Source: Escherichia albertii NBRC 107761 = DSM 17582
GTDB lineage: Bacteria; Pseudomonadota; Gammaproteobacteria; Enterobacterales; Enterobacteriaceae
Reading direction: 5' to 3'
Assembly: GCF_000759775.1 (NCBI RefSeq)
Contig: NZ_BBMY01000005.1
Location: 1-54,307 of the forward strand
Length of the DNA: 54,307 nucleotides
The notes below the pieces were generated by a model, which ran no database searches, had not been told where the DNA came from, and worked only from the letters and a program-made list of their open reading frames with translations. Shown here in pieces: positions 1 through 7,703 of this stretch. The stretch's first letter is position 1. Each line of letters opens with the position of its first letter. The position numbers were made by a program, and so were the translations under genes.

Positions 1-125
<125 letters not shown>

Positions 126-126
126 A

Positions 127-906
127 TTATTTATTCTTCAATTGCGTCACCACCAACTGGTGGCGCGAGTTATAAAACTTACGATAGGTTAAATAGCAGG
201 CAATAATGGTCGACAGGCTGGCGGTGGAGAGCAGCATAAAGGTCACCATAATCTGATATTTAATCGCCTTTACCGGATCAATCCCGGCAAATATCAGCCC
301 CGACATCATTCCCGGCAAACTCACCAAACCAACAGTCTTTGCTGAATCGACAGTCGGAATTAATGCCGCACAGATACTGTCACGAATCAATATTGCAGAC
401 GCCTGTTTCGGCGTCGCGCCCAGGCTCAATTTTTCCTGAATCTGTTGTTGCTCGCTGATAAAGCGCTGACCGAGATTGTTATAACACAGCCCGACCGCCA
501 CCATCGCGTTACCGGCTATCATCCCGGCGATTGGGATCACCTGCATCGGAATAAACTCAATCGACCCCGAGAGAATCAGCACCGCCAGGGTAATTCCCGC
601 CCCTACCGTAATGGCAATAAACGATGAGATAAAAGCTTTAGCAATATATTTACTGCGTTTTTGCGCATTCCATGCCGCATTAAAGCAGATAAATAACACC
701 ATCAATAATGTCAGACTGGCATCATCAACACTGAATATATATTTCAGTACATAGCCAACAATAATCAGTTGAATAATTGCCCGCCCGACGCTCCAGAGAA
801 TATCTTTCTCCAGCGCCAGTTTTTCTTTATGGCTAATTAAAATCGCCACCACCACCAGCATTAATGCCAGTGCCAATGATTCATTAGTAATATTATGCGA
901 GTTCAT
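127..906 (-). CDS. fetB: FetB, ABC exporter permease (iron homeostasis)
   Basis: Membrane subunit of the FetAB transporter, described in E. coli as an iron exporter that helps against peroxide stress. The 259-residue protein is almost entirely hydrophobic, with about seven membrane segments and the UPF0014 family layout. I chose the ATG at 906 (MNSHNITNES) because it gives the length known for K-12; a nine-residue longer reading exists but has no better ribosome site. The start lies 14 bases inside the end of fetA, so the two genes are translationally coupled. A cysteine stands in RDSICAALIP, where I recall arginine in K-12 (memory only). Confidence 0.95.
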   Translation of the reverse strand: MNSHNITNESLALALMLVVVAILISHKEKLALEKDILWSVGRAIIQLIIVGYVLKYIFSVDDASLTLLMVLFICFNAAWNAQKRSKYIAKAFISSFIAITVGAGITLAVLILSGSIEFIPMQVIPIAGMIAGNAMVAVGLCYNNLGQRFISEQQQIQEKLSLGATPKQASAILIRDSICAALIPTVDSAKTVGLVSLPGMMSGLIFAGIDPVKAIKYQIMVTFMLLSTASLSTIIACYLTYRKFYNSRHQLVVTQLKNK

Positions 907-1570
907 AGCGTGCTTCCTGCATTTCTCCGGCATGCGGTTGCAGCGTAATCACCTTATCCGCATGATTAATTTCGTCTTTATCGTGAGTCACCCACAATAC
1001 GGCGATATTTTTCTCACGAACATAGTGATGAATCATCTCATTCACATTGCGTTTGTTGTTTTCATCCAGCGCACTGGTAATTTCATCCAGCAATAATACC
1101 TTTGGCAGAAACTGGAGGTTACGAATCAACGAGATACGCTGTTTTTCACCACCAGAAAGTTCAGCGATATTTTTCTGTAAAATCGTATCCGGCAGCGCAA
1201 AGCGTTCGAGAAAATCGAGAAAAATAGCCGGGTCAGGCTGTTGATTACGGATCTGCCAGGGAAAGATCAGGTTATCGTATACCGTGTCGCCAAACAGCGC
1301 AGGGGTCTGTGCACAATAAGAAACGTGCTGGCGGTACACTTCCGGCTTCAGGGTCGTGATATCTTCCCCTTCGAACAAAATCGTTCCCTCGCCGGGACTG
1401 ATTAACGACGCGACAATTTTCAGCAACGTACTTTTTCCACATCCCGAAGGGCCGGTAATTAACTTAAATTCACCAGCACGCAATAAAAAACTGATGTTGT
1501 TGAGAATTTTCGTATCACCGGCCAGATATCCTACGTTTTGTAGCTGAAGCAAAGGAGTATTTTCCTGCAT
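893..1570 (-). CDS. fetA: FetA, ABC exporter ATP-binding subunit
   Basis: Cytoplasmic ATPase that powers FetB. The 225-residue protein shows a Walker A motif GPSGCGKST near residues 40-48, the signature LSGGE near 139-143 and a Walker B LLLLDEITSALD near 159-170. It has the compact length of a single ABC domain. It is the first gene of a two-gene operon with fetB, overlapping it by 14 bases, and is divergent from qmcA across a 145-base gap. The start ATG at 1570 follows a purine-rich stretch. Identification rests on strong agreement with K-12 YbbL/FetA and on its pairing with FetB. Confidence 0.95.
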   Translation of the reverse strand: MQENTPLLQLQNVGYLAGDTKILNNISFLLRAGEFKLITGPSGCGKSTLLKIVASLISPGEGTILFEGEDITTLKPEVYRQHVSYCAQTPALFGDTVYDNLIFPWQIRNQQPDPAIFLDFLERFALPDTILQKNIAELSGGEKQRISLIRNLQFLPKVLLLDEITSALDENNKRNVNEMIHHYVREKNIAVLWVTHDKDEINHADKVITLQPHAGEMQEARYELA

Positions 1571-1715
1571 CGCTCATCCCTTTTTCTCATTTTTAATAGA
1601 AACAGTTTATCCTCCGCAGGAATAAGGGGGAACTCTCTTTCAGTAATCGGGTATAATTTGTTTAATCAAGCAGCAATTTTGCTCATTATGGACGGTACAA
1701 CAGGAGGTTTTTCCG

Positions 1716-2633
1716 ATGCTTATCTTTATCCCGATTCTTATTTTTGCCGCGCTGGTGATTGTCGGCGCAGGCGTCAAAATCGTGCCGCAGGGCTATCAGT
1801 GGACGGTAGAACGTTTTGGCCGCTATACCAAAACATTACAGCCGGGGCTGAGTCTGGTGGTGCCGTTTATGGATCGCATTGGCCGCAAGATCAATATGAT
1901 GGAGCAAGTGCTCGACATTCCATCCCAGGAAGTCATCTCGAAAGATAACGCCAACGTCACTATCGACGCGGTCTGTTTTATTCAGGTGATTGATGCTCCG
2001 CGCGCCGCTTATGAGGTCAGTAATCTGGAACTGGCAATCATCAACCTGACCATGACCAACATCCGTACCGTTCTGGGTTCGATGGAGCTGGACGAAATGC
2101 TCTCCCAGCGCGACAGCATTAACTCGCGTCTGCTGCATATTGTTGATGAAGCCACTAACCCGTGGGGGATAAAAGTCACCCGTATCGAAATCCGTGATGT
2201 ACGCCCGCCCGCAGAGCTTATCTCTTCAATGAACGCGCAGATGAAAGCGGAACGAACCAAACGTGCTTACATCCTTGAAGCAGAAGGGATTCGTCAGGCG
2301 GAAATCCTCAAAGCGGAAGGTGAAAAACAGTCACAGATCCTGAAAGCGGAAGGTGAACGACAGTCGGCATTTTTACAGGCTGAAGCGCGTGAACGTTCCG
2401 CCGAAGCAGAAGCCCGCGCCACCAAAATGGTATCGGAAGCCATCGCCTCTGGTGATATTCAGGCGGTGAACTACTTTGTGGCGCAGAAATATACCGAAGC
2501 GTTGCAGCAGATCGGTTCCTCCAGCAACAGCAAAGTGGTGATGATGCCATTAGAGGCCAGCAGCCTGATGGGGTCGATTGCCGGGATTGCCGAACTGGTG
2601 AAAGACAGCGCCAATAAACGGACTAAACCATGA
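1716..2633 (+). CDS. qmcA: QmcA, SPFH/band 7 membrane protein
   Basis: Inner-membrane SPFH (stomatin/prohibitin/flotillin/HflK-C) protein. In E. coli its overproduction suppresses ftsH-htpX double mutant defects, suggesting a membrane quality-control or microdomain role. The 305-residue protein has one N-terminal membrane segment (about residues 3-20), a band 7 domain (about 20-180), and an alanine/glutamate-rich coiled coil with the repeated unit ILKAEGEKQ near 197-225. The ATG at 1716 has a good ribosome site (CAGGAGG). The stop overlaps the ybbJ start as ATGA, the usual SPFH plus NfeD gene pairing. Confidence 0.95.
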   Translation: MLIFIPILIFAALVIVGAGVKIVPQGYQWTVERFGRYTKTLQPGLSLVVPFMDRIGRKINMMEQVLDIPSQEVISKDNANVTIDAVCFIQVIDAPRAAYEVSNLELAIINLTMTNIRTVLGSMELDEMLSQRDSINSRLLHIVDEATNPWGIKVTRIEIRDVRPPAELISSMNAQMKAERTKRAYILEAEGIRQAEILKAEGEKQSQILKAEGERQSAFLQAEARERSAEAEARATKMVSEAIASGDIQAVNYFVAQKYTEALQQIGSSSNSKVVMMPLEASSLMGSIAGIAELVKDSANKRTKP

Positions 2634-3088
2634 TTGAGTTAATGGTCGTTCATCCGCATATTTTCTGGCTGAGCCTCGGCGGTTTGCTGCTGGCTGCCGA
2701 GATGCTGGGCGGTAACGGTTATTTGTTGTGGAGCGGCGTGGCGGCGGTCATTACCGGCCTGGTGGTCTGGCTGCTACCGCTGGGTTGGGAGTGGCAAGGG
2801 GCGATGTTTGCCATTCTGACGTTGCTCGCCGCCTGGCTGTGGTGGAAGTGGTTGTCGCGGCGAGTACGCGAGCAAAAGCACAGCGATAGTCATTTAAACC
2901 AGCGCGGGCAACAATTGATCGGTAGACGATTTGTGCTGGAATCGCCGTTAGTCAACGGGCGCGGTCATATGCGCGTCGGCGACAGCTCATGGCCAGTCAG
3001 CGCCAGCGAGGATTTAGCCGCGGGTACGCATGTTGAGGTGATTGCGATTGAAGGGATAACGCTGATCATCCGAGCGGTCATCGCCTGA
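2630..3088 (+). CDS. ybbJ: YbbJ, NfeD-like inner membrane protein
   Basis: A 152-residue NfeD-family protein. The first about 75 residues hold two or three membrane segments ([39 protein letters not shown]). The C-terminal half (about 90-152) is soluble and fits the small OB-fold domain of NfeD proteins. It is translationally coupled to qmcA through a four-base ATGA overlap. NfeD proteins generally work with an SPFH partner, so a joint membrane role with QmcA is inferred; the biochemical activity is unknown. Confidence 0.93.
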   Translation: MIELMVVHPHIFWLSLGGLLLAAEMLGGNGYLLWSGVAAVITGLVVWLLPLGWEWQGAMFAILTLLAAWLWWKWLSRRVREQKHSDSHLNQRGQQLIGRRFVLESPLVNGRGHMRVGDSSWPVSASEDLAAGTHVEVIAIEGITLIIRAVIA

Positions 3089-3159
3089 TGCGTCTTATCA
3101 CACCTGGAAATCTGTACCAAACCGTAGGCCGGATAAGGCGCTCGCACCGCATCCGGCAT
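3083..3159. repeat. REP elements between ybbJ and the accessory gene
   Basis: Two REP-like half palindromes, at about 3083-3100 and 3124-3158 (GTAGGCCGGATAAGGCG ... CGCATCCGGCA), fill the short gap and overlap the end of ybbJ. They sit directly at the left edge of a gene I do not recall from K-12 at this place. Confidence 0.8.
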
Positions 3160-3190
3160 GTTGCCCTCTATTTTCGGCTAAGGAATGGCT

Positions 3191-4414
3191 ATGTTTCCCC
3201 TCTTTCGAAAACCTGAAGTCCGTCTGCTAAAACAAACTCCTGCTGGCGTCATTTTTTCGGTGAGATCTGGAAAAGGATTTCTTCGACGGTGTGTGATCCA
3301 CAAACCGCACTCTTACGGTCTTATTCATTCACTCTGCTGGCAAGATGTCCCATTGATACGTTTCTGGTCCGAGACTGGCTGCCCCACCTGCGCGGAATTT
3401 GTCTACAGCGGTTTTGCGGATGATGAGCAGGGTGCCGCACAGTTTTTATCTGCCCTCGAAAACTGGAATCGCCCGTGGTCTGGCATGGCGGACGCTTTTG
3501 CCGCGCTGACGCCGCTGTTCTCATGCCTGGCTGATGGCTATTATCTGCTGGAGGATCGTGAGCTTTACCCGACGGATGGCAATGGGCATTTCTTTTGGGC
3601 GGCAACGGACCATAGTTCCAGTAACCCGGCAACCGTTGCCGTCTGGGATCCTGAATATGGCTATTTCAGTGATACTGCTCCCTGTTTTCTTCTTCCCGGT
3701 CAGCCGCCATCACATTTTAATCCAGAGCGGGCGACGTTTTATCGTGATAAACCGGATGCCCGCGCTCTGGCCTGGTATCTTACTGATTCCTATCTCTGCG
3801 TTCTGCTCGACGGGCACCATAAAGCCACTGCCGCCGCGCTGGAAGGGCGACCACTGAAAACGCTGGTTATCAGCACTGCGACCCGTTTTAATGATGAGCA
3901 GCAAACCCTGGTATTTCCGGGCGGGGAATTTCTGCACAAAACAGAGCTGCAATACCGCATACCAAAACTCACAGCGTGGAAAACATTGCCGCTCAGCGCA
4001 TGGGAGATTCTCGGCCCTGATAAGCACATCCACACATACCAAAACTGGCCCGAAGAACTGGAGCAAAGTGTCAGTCGTTACCCTTCACTGGATCAAGCCT
4101 GGCAAATTGTTGAGGCCGGGAATTTGAGCGAGACTCGTATTAAGCGCATGCTCCAACAAGGTCTGGAGGGGGATGAAAAGGCTGATGTAATTTTGCAGGC
4201 GCTGTTTTTCACACACTCGCCGCTTTTTGTTGACTTTGCCCGATTCGTTATCAGCCATCCGGCATACGCCATTTATCGCGCCCTCGCCTTCCGGTTGATG
4301 GCGCAACACCGAACGCCGCAAGCCGATGCTTTTTTTCTCGATTTCGCCATCAACGATGACGGCGAACGCCCGGAACTGACGAAAATAATGGATGACTATT
4401 TCCGTAAGCCTTAA
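3191..4414 (+). CDS. Accessory protein of unknown function with ParB/sulfiredoxin-like DGHHK motif
   Basis: I do not recognise this 407-residue protein by name. A ParB/Srx-type core motif, LLDGHHKATAA, stands near residues 205-215, followed by ALEGRPLKTLVIS. This fits the 'DGHHR..A' pattern of ParB-like nuclease and sulfiredoxin folds. A CxxC pair (GCPTC, about 64-67) precedes it, and the last 80 residues look alpha-helical. No signal peptide or membrane segment is seen. I chose the ATG at 3191 over the one at 3185 because AAGGA at 3180-3184 is six bases from the former and touching the latter. The stop codon abuts the convergent cueR stop with no gap. REP DNA flanks the 5' side. In K-12 I recall ybbJ and cueR as direct neighbours, so this looks like a one-gene insertion. 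Function is undetermined; enzymatic or nucleotide-binding activity of the ParB-like core is only inferred. Confidence 0.8.
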   Translation: MFPLFRKPEVRLLKQTPAGVIFSVRSGKGFLRRCVIHKPHSYGLIHSLCWQDVPLIRFWSETGCPTCAEFVYSGFADDEQGAAQFLSALENWNRPWSGMADAFAALTPLFSCLADGYYLLEDRELYPTDGNGHFFWAATDHSSSNPATVAVWDPEYGYFSDTAPCFLLPGQPPSHFNPERATFYRDKPDARALAWYLTDSYLCVLLDGHHKATAAALEGRPLKTLVISTATRFNDEQQTLVFPGGEFLHKTELQYRIPKLTAWKTLPLSAWEILGPDKHIHTYQNWPEELEQSVSRYPSLDQAWQIVEAGNLSETRIKRMLQQGLEGDEKADVILQALFFTHSPLFVDFARFVISHPAYAIYRALAFRLMAQHRTPQADAFFLDFAINDDGERPELTKIMDDYFRKP

Positions 4415-4822
4415 TCACCCCGCCTTATGATGACAACAGCCGGAGAGATTTTCGATAATCGGGCAGGCGGCGCTGTCATCGCCGGGGCAGGCATTCGCCA
4501 GCGTCAGAAGCTTATTGCGCATAGATTGCAGTTCTTCGATATGTCGCTCGATCTCCGCCACTTTTTCCAGCGTACGCCGTTTCACGTCAGCACTATGGCG
4601 CTGCGGGTCGTTAAACAGATTAACCAGTTCACCGCTCTCTTCCAGGTTAAACCCCACCTGCCGCGCCTGGCGCAGTAAAGTCAGTTCGTTGAGGTGCTGC
4701 TGCGTGTAAGTGCGATAACCGTTTTCACCACGCAGCGGCGGTGTGACCAGCCCTTTCTCTTCATAGAAACGAATCGCTTTAGCAGTCAGTCCCGTTTTTT
4801 TCGCCACATCGCTAATGTTCAT
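4415..4822 (-). CDS. cueR: CueR, copper-responsive MerR-family activator
   Basis: Cytoplasmic sensor of Cu(I), Ag(I) and Au(I) that activates copA and cueO. The 135-residue protein has the MerR winged helix at residues 1-70 ([21 protein letters not shown]), a long dimerisation helix (about 75-108) and the metal-binding loop with Cys112 and Cys120. Ser77 is conserved, and a CCHH segment ends the chain. Its target promoter at copA lies 2.6 kb away on the other side of ybaT and glsA, as in K-12. A 10-bp perfect palindrome lies 46 bases upstream of the start. Confidence 0.97.
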   Translation of the reverse strand: MNISDVAKKTGLTAKAIRFYEEKGLVTPPLRGENGYRTYTQQHLNELTLLRQARQVGFNLEESGELVNLFNDPQRHSADVKRRTLEKVAEIERHIEELQSMRNKLLTLANACPGDDSAACPIIENLSGCCHHKAG

Positions 4823-4867
4823 CGTTCGCGCAACGCCTCCTGTAATTTGTTGGGCGATCTAAATAGA

Positions 4868-4893
4868 TAATTCAGCATGATATTGCTGAATTA
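4868..4893. promoter_or_regulatory. Perfect inverted repeat upstream of cueR (possible operator)
   Basis: Two perfectly complementary 10-base arms, TAATTCAGCA and TGCTGAATTA, are separated by TGATAT. The element ends 46 bases before the cueR start codon and lies in the gap between cueR and the 3' end of ybaT. It has no T run, so it is more like a protein-binding site than a terminator. The binding protein, if any, is unknown to me. Confidence 0.45.
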
Positions 4894-5002
4894 GTCTGAC
4901 ACTACTCGCGGGGTACGACAAGTTTCGGATTTAAAATGCTGTACCAAAGCAGGAGAGAATTCTCGAAAGCGCAGTACCGTTACACGCTGCGCACAGAAAG
5001 GG

Positions 5003-6292
5003 TTATGCCGTTTTATTCCGTTTCATTACCATTGCCACAATAAAACTTAGTAATAGTGTGCCAATAATCCACATCAACGCACTGCTGCCCTGGGACCACA
5101 AGCTGTAAATAAAACCAATGATGACCAGTAGCATGACCAGCATACCAATGACGAGGATCGACAACGAAGCGTGGATGTCATGTCGCAAGCGAATCGCCAC
5201 CACAAATACTGCGAGGTAGCAGATCAAAAAGGTGGCGCTGGCGACGCTGGCCAGCGAACCTAAATTAAGCGCTGCCGTCATCAGCATGATCAATGCCACA
5301 ACAATGATGTTGCCCCAGGTGCTCTGCCGCCACAGGGATTTATTCAACACTTTCGGCAACTCGCGCTCGCTGCCCATGTTGTCCATGATATTGAACACGG
5401 CAAACAAATTGGCGTTAATCGCTGATGCTGTCGCCAGTAACGCGCCGATAACGACAATCACGTAGCCGATATGCCCGAGCAACGGTGAAGCGGCTTGCGC
5501 CACCGCTGTATCAGCATATTTTTCTAACTCTAATGCTGAAACGTCGTTAAGCAGCACAAGAGCCAGGGCGATATAGAGCAGAGAGGTAATGCCAATCGCC
5601 ACCAGAAATGCCCGCGGCATAATAACCGCCGGATCATTCACTTTATCCGCTGCATTCGCCATCATGCCAAAGCCCGCATAGGCGAGGAAGGTAATGCCGA
5701 TACAGGAGAAGAACGCGCCGGAGCTGGGTGCCGGAGAGAGTGAAATGTGCGCCGGTTGTAGCGACCAGACGCCCGCAACAATTAGCAGCAACAGAATCAT
5801 CATTTTAATGGCGACGAGAATCACTTCCAGTCGCCCTACCGCATGATTGCTTAAGGAGTTGAACAGGGTCATTAGCGCAATAATCGCCAACGCATACAGC
5901 AAAACAAGATGCTCATCCTGGCTGCCTTCATGCAAAAACTGCACAGCATAAGCGCCAAATGCGCGCGCGACCATCGCAATACTGACTGCCAGCGTCATCA
6001 GGTAAAGTAACGATAGCGCCAACGAAAAAATGCCGTTGCCTAACCCCCGGCGAAAAAAGTCGATGATTCCGCCATTACTTGGGTAATGGGCGCCAAGACG
6101 CGCATAAGCATAGCCAGAAAACATCGCCACAATACCGCCGAAGGCAAACGCAACCCATGTCGACGTTTCCATTAATAACGCTGCCTGCCCCAGCAGCGCA
6201 AAAATCCCTGCCCCCACCATCGCCCCGATACCAATGGAAACCACGTTCCATAGACCAAGAGGTTTGCTATCGTTACTCCCTTCCATGCTCAT
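5003..6292 (-). CDS. ybaT: YbaT, APC-family amino acid transporter
   Basis: Inner-membrane amino acid permease of the APC superfamily, 429 residues with about 12 membrane segments. The first helix carries the APC signature GIGAMVGAGIFALLG near residues 21-35. It lies five bases downstream of glsA, so the two form an operon. Together with GlsA it has been linked to glutamine-dependent acid resistance. The substrate of YbaT is not firmly established; glutamine or GABA/glutamate exchange has been proposed from context. The start ATG at 6292 (MSMEGSND) fits, although a second ATG two codons later is possible. Confidence 0.92.
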   Translation of the reverse strand: MSMEGSNDSKPLGLWNVVSIGIGAMVGAGIFALLGQAALLMETSTWVAFAFGGIVAMFSGYAYARLGAHYPSNGGIIDFFRRGLGNGIFSLALSLLYLMTLAVSIAMVARAFGAYAVQFLHEGSQDEHLVLLYALAIIALMTLFNSLSNHAVGRLEVILVAIKMMILLLLIVAGVWSLQPAHISLSPAPSSGAFFSCIGITFLAYAGFGMMANAADKVNDPAVIMPRAFLVAIGITSLLYIALALVLLNDVSALELEKYADTAVAQAASPLLGHIGYVIVVIGALLATASAINANLFAVFNIMDNMGSERELPKVLNKSLWRQSTWGNIIVVALIMLMTAALNLGSLASVASATFLICYLAVFVVAIRLRHDIHASLSILVIGMLVMLLVIIGFIYSLWSQGSSALMWIIGTLLLSFIVAMVMKRNKTA

Positions 6293-6297
6293 TATGA

Positions 6298-7230
6298 TCA
6301 GCCCTTAAACACGTTATAGCCGAGTTGTTTAGCGACCGATGCCACCATTTTTTGTCCGCGTACGCTGTTGCCCTCTTCATCCAGCGGTGGTGAGAACGCG
6401 GCAATCCCCATCACACCAGGAACTACCGCCAGAATGCCGCCACCAACGCCGCTTTTTCCAGGCAAACCAACGCGATACGCCCAGTCGCCGGAGCGACCAT
6501 ACAGCCCTTCCATCATCATTTCGGCCAGGATGTACGGCACATTGTCAGCCTGAAGAACGCGTTTTTTGCTTATCGGGTTCACGCCGCCCGCCGCCAGCGT
6601 TGCGCCAAGCGTCGCCAGCTCAACAGTATTGATGAGCGTGGAGCACTGACGGGTGTAGATGTCACAGGCTTCCATCGCATCGCAATAGAGATATCCGGCG
6701 GAGTAAAGCAGCCAGGCAATCGCACGGTTGTGAAAGTTGGTCGTCTGCTCTGACTGATTTACTTCGTCAGAGAGCGTTATCTGACTGCTGGCAAGTTGTT
6801 GCTGAATAGTCAAAATTCGCTGCCAGCGCTGCTCGGCATTATCAGCTTTGATCAGGCTGGTCGTGGCGATTGCCCCTGCATTGACCAGCGGCGACAACGG
6901 TTTGCCGCCATGCAGTTCCAGGGCAATAACTGAGTTAAAGGGAAGCCCGGTGGGATCAGCGCCAACTTTGTCCTGCACCGCCTGTGGACCGACATCTTCC
7001 AGCGCCAGGGCTAAGGTACAGACTTTGGAAATGGACTCCAGCGCGAAACGGTAATCGCTGTTACCTGCGCAATAGACATCGCCCTCACAGGTGACAATAG
7101 CCACTCCCGTCAGTTGGCTGGGAACATTTGCCAGGAAGGGGATGTAGTCTGCGTTTTGCCCGCCGCCAAACGTGTGATACAGGGTGTATGCCTGATCCAC
7201 TGCCTGCTGTAGTTTTTTTGCATCTGACAT
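6298..7230 (-). CDS. glsA: GlsA, glutaminase 1
   Basis: Hydrolyses glutamine to glutamate and ammonia. In acid the released ammonia consumes protons, giving glutamine-dependent acid resistance. The 310-residue protein belongs to the serine-dependent beta-lactamase-like glutaminases. The catalytic SxxK is Ser66-Ile-Ser-Lys69 (ALESISKVC), and later conserved segments include LVNAGAIATTSL and GKSGVGGGILAVVPG. It is the first gene of glsA-ybaT and diverges from copA across a 261-base gap. A GTTAGCG-type ribosome region precedes the ATG at 7230. Confidence 0.96.
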   Translation of the reverse strand: MSDAKKLQQAVDQAYTLYHTFGGGQNADYIPFLANVPSQLTGVAIVTCEGDVYCAGNSDYRFALESISKVCTLALALEDVGPQAVQDKVGADPTGLPFNSVIALELHGGKPLSPLVNAGAIATTSLIKADNAEQRWQRILTIQQQLASSQITLSDEVNQSEQTTNFHNRAIAWLLYSAGYLYCDAMEACDIYTRQCSTLINTVELATLGATLAAGGVNPISKKRVLQADNVPYILAEMMMEGLYGRSGDWAYRVGLPGKSGVGGGILAVVPGVMGIAAFSPPLDEEGNSVRGQKMVASVAKQLGYNVFKG

Positions 7231-7421
7231 CTTTCGCTAACTCCTTTTTATAGATGCGGGAGGTTATTTCTCACCCCGATGCCGATTTCAAGGCATCATG
7301 ATTTAACTTAGCATCAACACCCTAACTACAGGAAAATAAAGAATTAAATATCTAATCATGATGCAAATTGAGCCAATTTTTTAATTCTTGCCAACATATT
7401 ATTTCATTGAGAAATAATTTC

Positions 7422-7452
7422 TTGACCTTCCCCTTGCTGGAAGGTTTACCCT
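7422..7452 (+). promoter_or_regulatory. CueR-regulated copA promoter
   Basis: The sequence shows a -35 box TTGACC (7422-7427) and a -10 box TACCCT (7447-7452) separated by 19 bases. That spacing is over-long and is typical of MerR-family promoters. Between them lies the dyad ACCTTCC...GGAAGGT (7425-7445), matching the known CueR box. CueR with Cu(I) distorts this spacer so that RNA polymerase can engage. The copA start codon is about 40 bases downstream. Confidence 0.92.
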
Positions 7453-7491
7453 TTATCACGGTCAGTAAAAACTGTCTAAAAGGAGTGAACT

Positions 7492-7703
7492 ATGTCTCAA
7501 ACTATCGACCTGACGCTGGACGGCCTGTCTTGCGGTCACTGCGTTAAACGCGTGAAAGAAAGTCTCGAACAACGCCCGGACGTTGAGCAGGCTGATGTGT
7601 CAATCACTGAAGCGCACGTTACCGGCACGGCCAGCGCCGAACAACTTATCGAAACCATCAAGCAAGCGGGTTATGACGCATCTGTAAGCCACCCAAAGGC
7701 TAA
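7492..7703 (+). CDS. copA: CopA(Z), copper chaperone made by -1 ribosomal frameshift in copA
   Basis: The heptamer CCCAAAG at 7692-7698 is positioned as C CCA AAG in the copA frame. A -1 slip reads CCC AAA GGC TAA, ending at 7703. The product has 70 residues, essentially the first heavy-metal domain with CxxC at 14-17. The same frameshift is documented in E. coli K-12, where the short product acts as a cytoplasmic copper chaperone. Conservation of slippery site, frame and stop here indicates it is functional; the stimulating RNA structure was not modelled. Confidence 0.85.
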
